From Betaproteobacteria bacterium (GTDB taxonomy: Bacteria > Pseudomonadota > Gammaproteobacteria > Burkholderiales > Usitatibacteraceae), in NCBI GenBank assembly GCA_025362705.1, contig JANYFH010000354.1:1-15657 (forward strand): a stretch of 15,657 bases of DNA. Reading direction: 5' to 3'. Shown here piece after piece: positions 13,601 to 15,657 of this stretch. A program made the translations under genes and the position numbers. The notes below the pieces were generated by a model, which saw only the letters and a list, made by a program, of their open reading frames with translations, searched no databases and was not told the origin of the DNA. Positions within the stretch are counted from its first letter, which is position 1. Each line of letters opens with the position of its first letter.

Positions 13601-15514
13601 TCAACCCTTTTTCAAATACTTGTCCAGAAATTCCAGAATCTTGCGATTCGCTTCGATGCTGTTTTTCTTTTTAGAGAAACCGTGGCCTTCGTCGGGGAAC
13701 ACCACATATTCAACCGGGACACCATTCTTTTTGACCGCCTCAACAATTTCGTCGCTTTCCGGTTTGATCACACGCGGATCGTTGGCGCCCTGGATAACGA
13801 TCAGTGGCTTCTTGATTTCCTTCGCGTGAAACAGGGGTGAGGCGGCAATCAGCATGTCCTTGTCTTTTACCGGGTCGCCGATTTCCTCGTACAACGATTT
13901 ACGGAAAGACTCCCAGTACGGCGGAATGCTTTCCAGTGTACGCAGCCAATTGCTGACACCGAAAATATCCACGCCGACCTTGAACGCCTCGGGACGAAAC
14001 GCCAGCGCCGCGAGCGTCATATAGCCGCCGTAGCTGCCGCCGATGATGCCGATACGCTCAGAATCGATGTAACCCAGGCTCGCCAGATAGGTCTTTGCTT
14101 CTACGCAATCCCACAGCGGTTCGCGGCCGTGCTTCCTGTCGTCGGCCGCATAAAAAGTTTTGCCATAACCGGAACTGCCGCGATTGTTGATTCCCAGCAC
14201 CGCGTAACCATGATTGACCAGATACTGAATCTGCGCGTTGTAGCCGCGCGAAGTCTGGCCGCCGGGGCCACCGTGCACATATACCAGCGCCGGTACTTTG
14301 TTGGTTGCGCTGGCACCGAGCGGCTTGTAGTAAATGCTGGGAATCACCATGCCGTCGAACGACTTGAAGCGCACGACTTCTGCTTCCACCAGGTCTTTGG
14401 CGTCAATTTCCTTGCTCAGACTTTGCGTGAGAGCCTTGGCTTGTTTGCTCTTGAAGTCGTATACGTAAAGATTGCTGGGTGAGCGGTCGCCATTGAGATA
14501 AAACGCCATGCGAGCGCCGCTTTTTGAAAACGTCACGCCGCGAATTTCACCACCCGGCAGCGTTGGCAGTTTCACCGGTTTTTCGCTGGCGCCTTCCACC
14601 ACGCGAATCGCAATGCTGCCATCCTGATTCACCGCCGTGACGCGATATTTTCCATCGCGCGAAAAATAGGTCGTGACTACATCCCAGTCCGCTTTCTCGT
14701 GATCCTTCATCGCGGCGGAAGTCAGATCGTAGGTGCGCAGGCGCGTAAATTCGCCGCCCTCGGTGGTGAGCAAAAACAGCCTTTGCGACGACGGATCGAA
14801 GGTCGCTGCGCTGAAATTGATGGCACCGGTGTGTGGCGTAAGGTGTTTGGTTTCACCCTTGGCGACATCGTATAAATAAATATCGCCGTCCAGCGTCGTG
14901 TTGGTTTTGTTCAACGCGATCCATTTTTCGTCCCGGCTGATTGCACCAATCGAATAGGCATTTTCGTTTTTGTAGAACAGGGTGCGTGCATAGGTCTTGG
15001 TATCGTATCGATAGATGTCGAACACTTTCGGGTCGCGTTCGTTGCTTGAGACAAAAAATATGCCGCCATCCGGGCGCCATCCGGCGAAACTCGCCTTCAG
15101 CTTGTCGCCCGGTGTCAGGTCTTTCTCGCTGCCGTCGAGCTCGCGTACATAAAGATGATTGTTCTCATCGCCGCCCTTGTCGCGGGTGTAAAGAATGCGA
15201 TCATCGTTCGGGAAAAAGCTGACAGCAAAGGTCGTATCAGTGGCGGATTTGGTGAGCGCCTCGGGCTTGCCGCCATTTACCGAGAGCGTGTAGGCGTTGA
15301 AGATACCGGATTCGTTGCTGTGAAAAAGTATGCGTTTTTCGTCCGCGCTGAACGAAGCGCCGCCCAGCGAAACTGTCGCCATGAATTGTTCGATGGTGTA
15401 TTGCTTCGGCGTTTTCGAGGTGTTCTTTGCGGCGCCTGTTGCGGCAACAGCCGCGCCTGTGCAGGCGAGAAAGCCGCACAGCAAACTGGCAGCGATGAGT
15501 CGTATCTTGATCAT
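13601..15514 (-). CDS. Exported S9-family serine peptidase (prolyl oligopeptidase / acylaminoacyl-peptidase type)
   Basis: A 637-residue S9 peptidase. It has a signal peptide (MIKIRLIAASLLCGFLACTGAAVA, cleavage near 24-25), then a beta-propeller of WD40-like repeats (about 45-375, with repeated blades such as SFSADEKRILFHS and FFPNDDRILYTRD). The alpha/beta-hydrolase domain follows (about 390-637). The catalytic triad is visible: S494 in GGSYGG, D579 in GANDPRV, and H611 in DEGHGF. The oxyanion region VYVHGGPGGQ is also present. Such enzymes cut short peptides, often after Pro or from the N-terminus, and the signal places this one in the periplasm. AGGAG at 15524-15520 lies five bases before the ATG. 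It appears to be a single-gene unit ended by the terminator at 13543-13582. The exact specificity (dipeptidyl-, acylaminoacyl- or prolyl-) cannot be told by eye. Confidence 0.93.
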   Translation of the reverse strand: MIKIRLIAASLLCGFLACTGAAVAATGAAKNTSKTPKQYTIEQFMATVSLGGASFSADEKRILFHSNESGIFNAYTLSVNGGKPEALTKSATDTTFAVSFFPNDDRILYTRDKGGDENNHLYVRELDGSEKDLTPGDKLKASFAGWRPDGGIFFVSSNERDPKVFDIYRYDTKTYARTLFYKNENAYSIGAISRDEKWIALNKTNTTLDGDIYLYDVAKGETKHLTPHTGAINFSAATFDPSSQRLFLLTTEGGEFTRLRTYDLTSAAMKDHEKADWDVVTTYFSRDGKYRVTAVNQDGSIAIRVVEGASEKPVKLPTLPGGEIRGVTFSKSGARMAFYLNGDRSPSNLYVYDFKSKQAKALTQSLSKEIDAKDLVEAEVVRFKSFDGMVIPSIYYKPLGASATNKVPALVYVHGGPGGQTSRGYNAQIQYLVNHGYAVLGINNRGSSGYGKTFYAADDRKHGREPLWDCVEAKTYLASLGYIDSERIGIIGGSYGGYMTLAALAFRPEAFKVGVDIFGVSNWLRTLESIPPYWESFRKSLYEEIGDPVKDKDMLIAASPLFHAKEIKKPLIVIQGANDPRVIKPESDEIVEAVKKNGVPVEYVVFPDEGHGFSKKKNSIEANRKILEFLDKYLKKG

Positions 15515-15657
15515 GAAATCTCCTGAAAGTAGTCACAGTGCAAGTTGTGCTCGCACCGAGGACGCGAAACAAAGTGGGAGTTGTACCTTGTCGATAGCGC
15601 AACACGCATTATCTTCTGCAACGGGTTGGCGTGCAAAAGTGGATTTGGGGAAGTGAA
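15515..15657. promoter_or_regulatory. Upstream region of the S9 peptidase, to the window edge
   Basis: This 143-bp stretch holds the ribosome site of the S9 peptidase gene and presumably its promoter. I see no convincing -35/-10 pair and no further gene. An open frame on the plus strand across this area is a shadow of the peptidase gene. Confidence 0.4.

Overview
The window reads like the chromosome of a mid-GC Gram-negative proteobacterium, most likely a betaproteobacterium. The evidence is outer-membrane and periplasm biology (TonB-family transducer, TRAP transporter permeases, exported S9 peptidase, signal peptides), a single-chain cobalamin-dependent methionine synthase, and a ribonuclease II-family gene followed by a tonB-like gene, a pairing I associate with betaproteobacteria. 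I cannot name a genus. There is no tRNA, rRNA, CRISPR array, prophage or transposase gene.

Layout, left to right. (1) The 3' end of an M20 amidohydrolase (2-238), then a 171-bp leader with a strong intrinsic-terminator hairpin only 23 bp before metH (410-4132), then a small two-helix membrane protein (4157-4432). (2) Convergent to these, on the minus strand, an RNB-domain exoribonuclease (5718-7568) and a TonB-family protein (4530-5495). They are separated by a 166-bp palindromic MITE-like element (5561-5726) whose outer end supplies the last codons and stop of the nuclease gene. (3) A divergent Ntn-hydrolase of the gamma-glutamyltransferase family (7711-9300), a dispersed hairpin repeat, and a 120-residue protein made of two similar winged-helix-like halves (9420-9782). 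(4) A minus-strand block: a GlsB/YeaQ-type small membrane protein (9882-10136) and a TRAP permease pair dctQ-dctM with an ATGA overlap and no binding-protein gene beside it (10294-12266). (5) A second copy of the hairpin repeat, then an exported glycine-zipper, Tyr-rich protein (12400-12876, minus). (6) A small exported protein (13235-13471, plus) that carries two tandem TonB-box-like motifs and no receptor plug or barrel. A perfect bidirectional terminator separates it from an exported S9 prolyl-oligopeptidase-family peptidase (13601-15514, minus).

Most genes are ordinary housekeeping or accessory genes. The least ordinary things are the tandem TonB-box mini-protein, the repeat families (the MITE, the 9299/12374 hairpin pair, and short palindromes sitting on TAG stop codons), and the attenuator-like leader of metH. 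The TonB-box protein and the TonB-family transducer are about 8 kb apart and not in one operon, so any link between them is inference.
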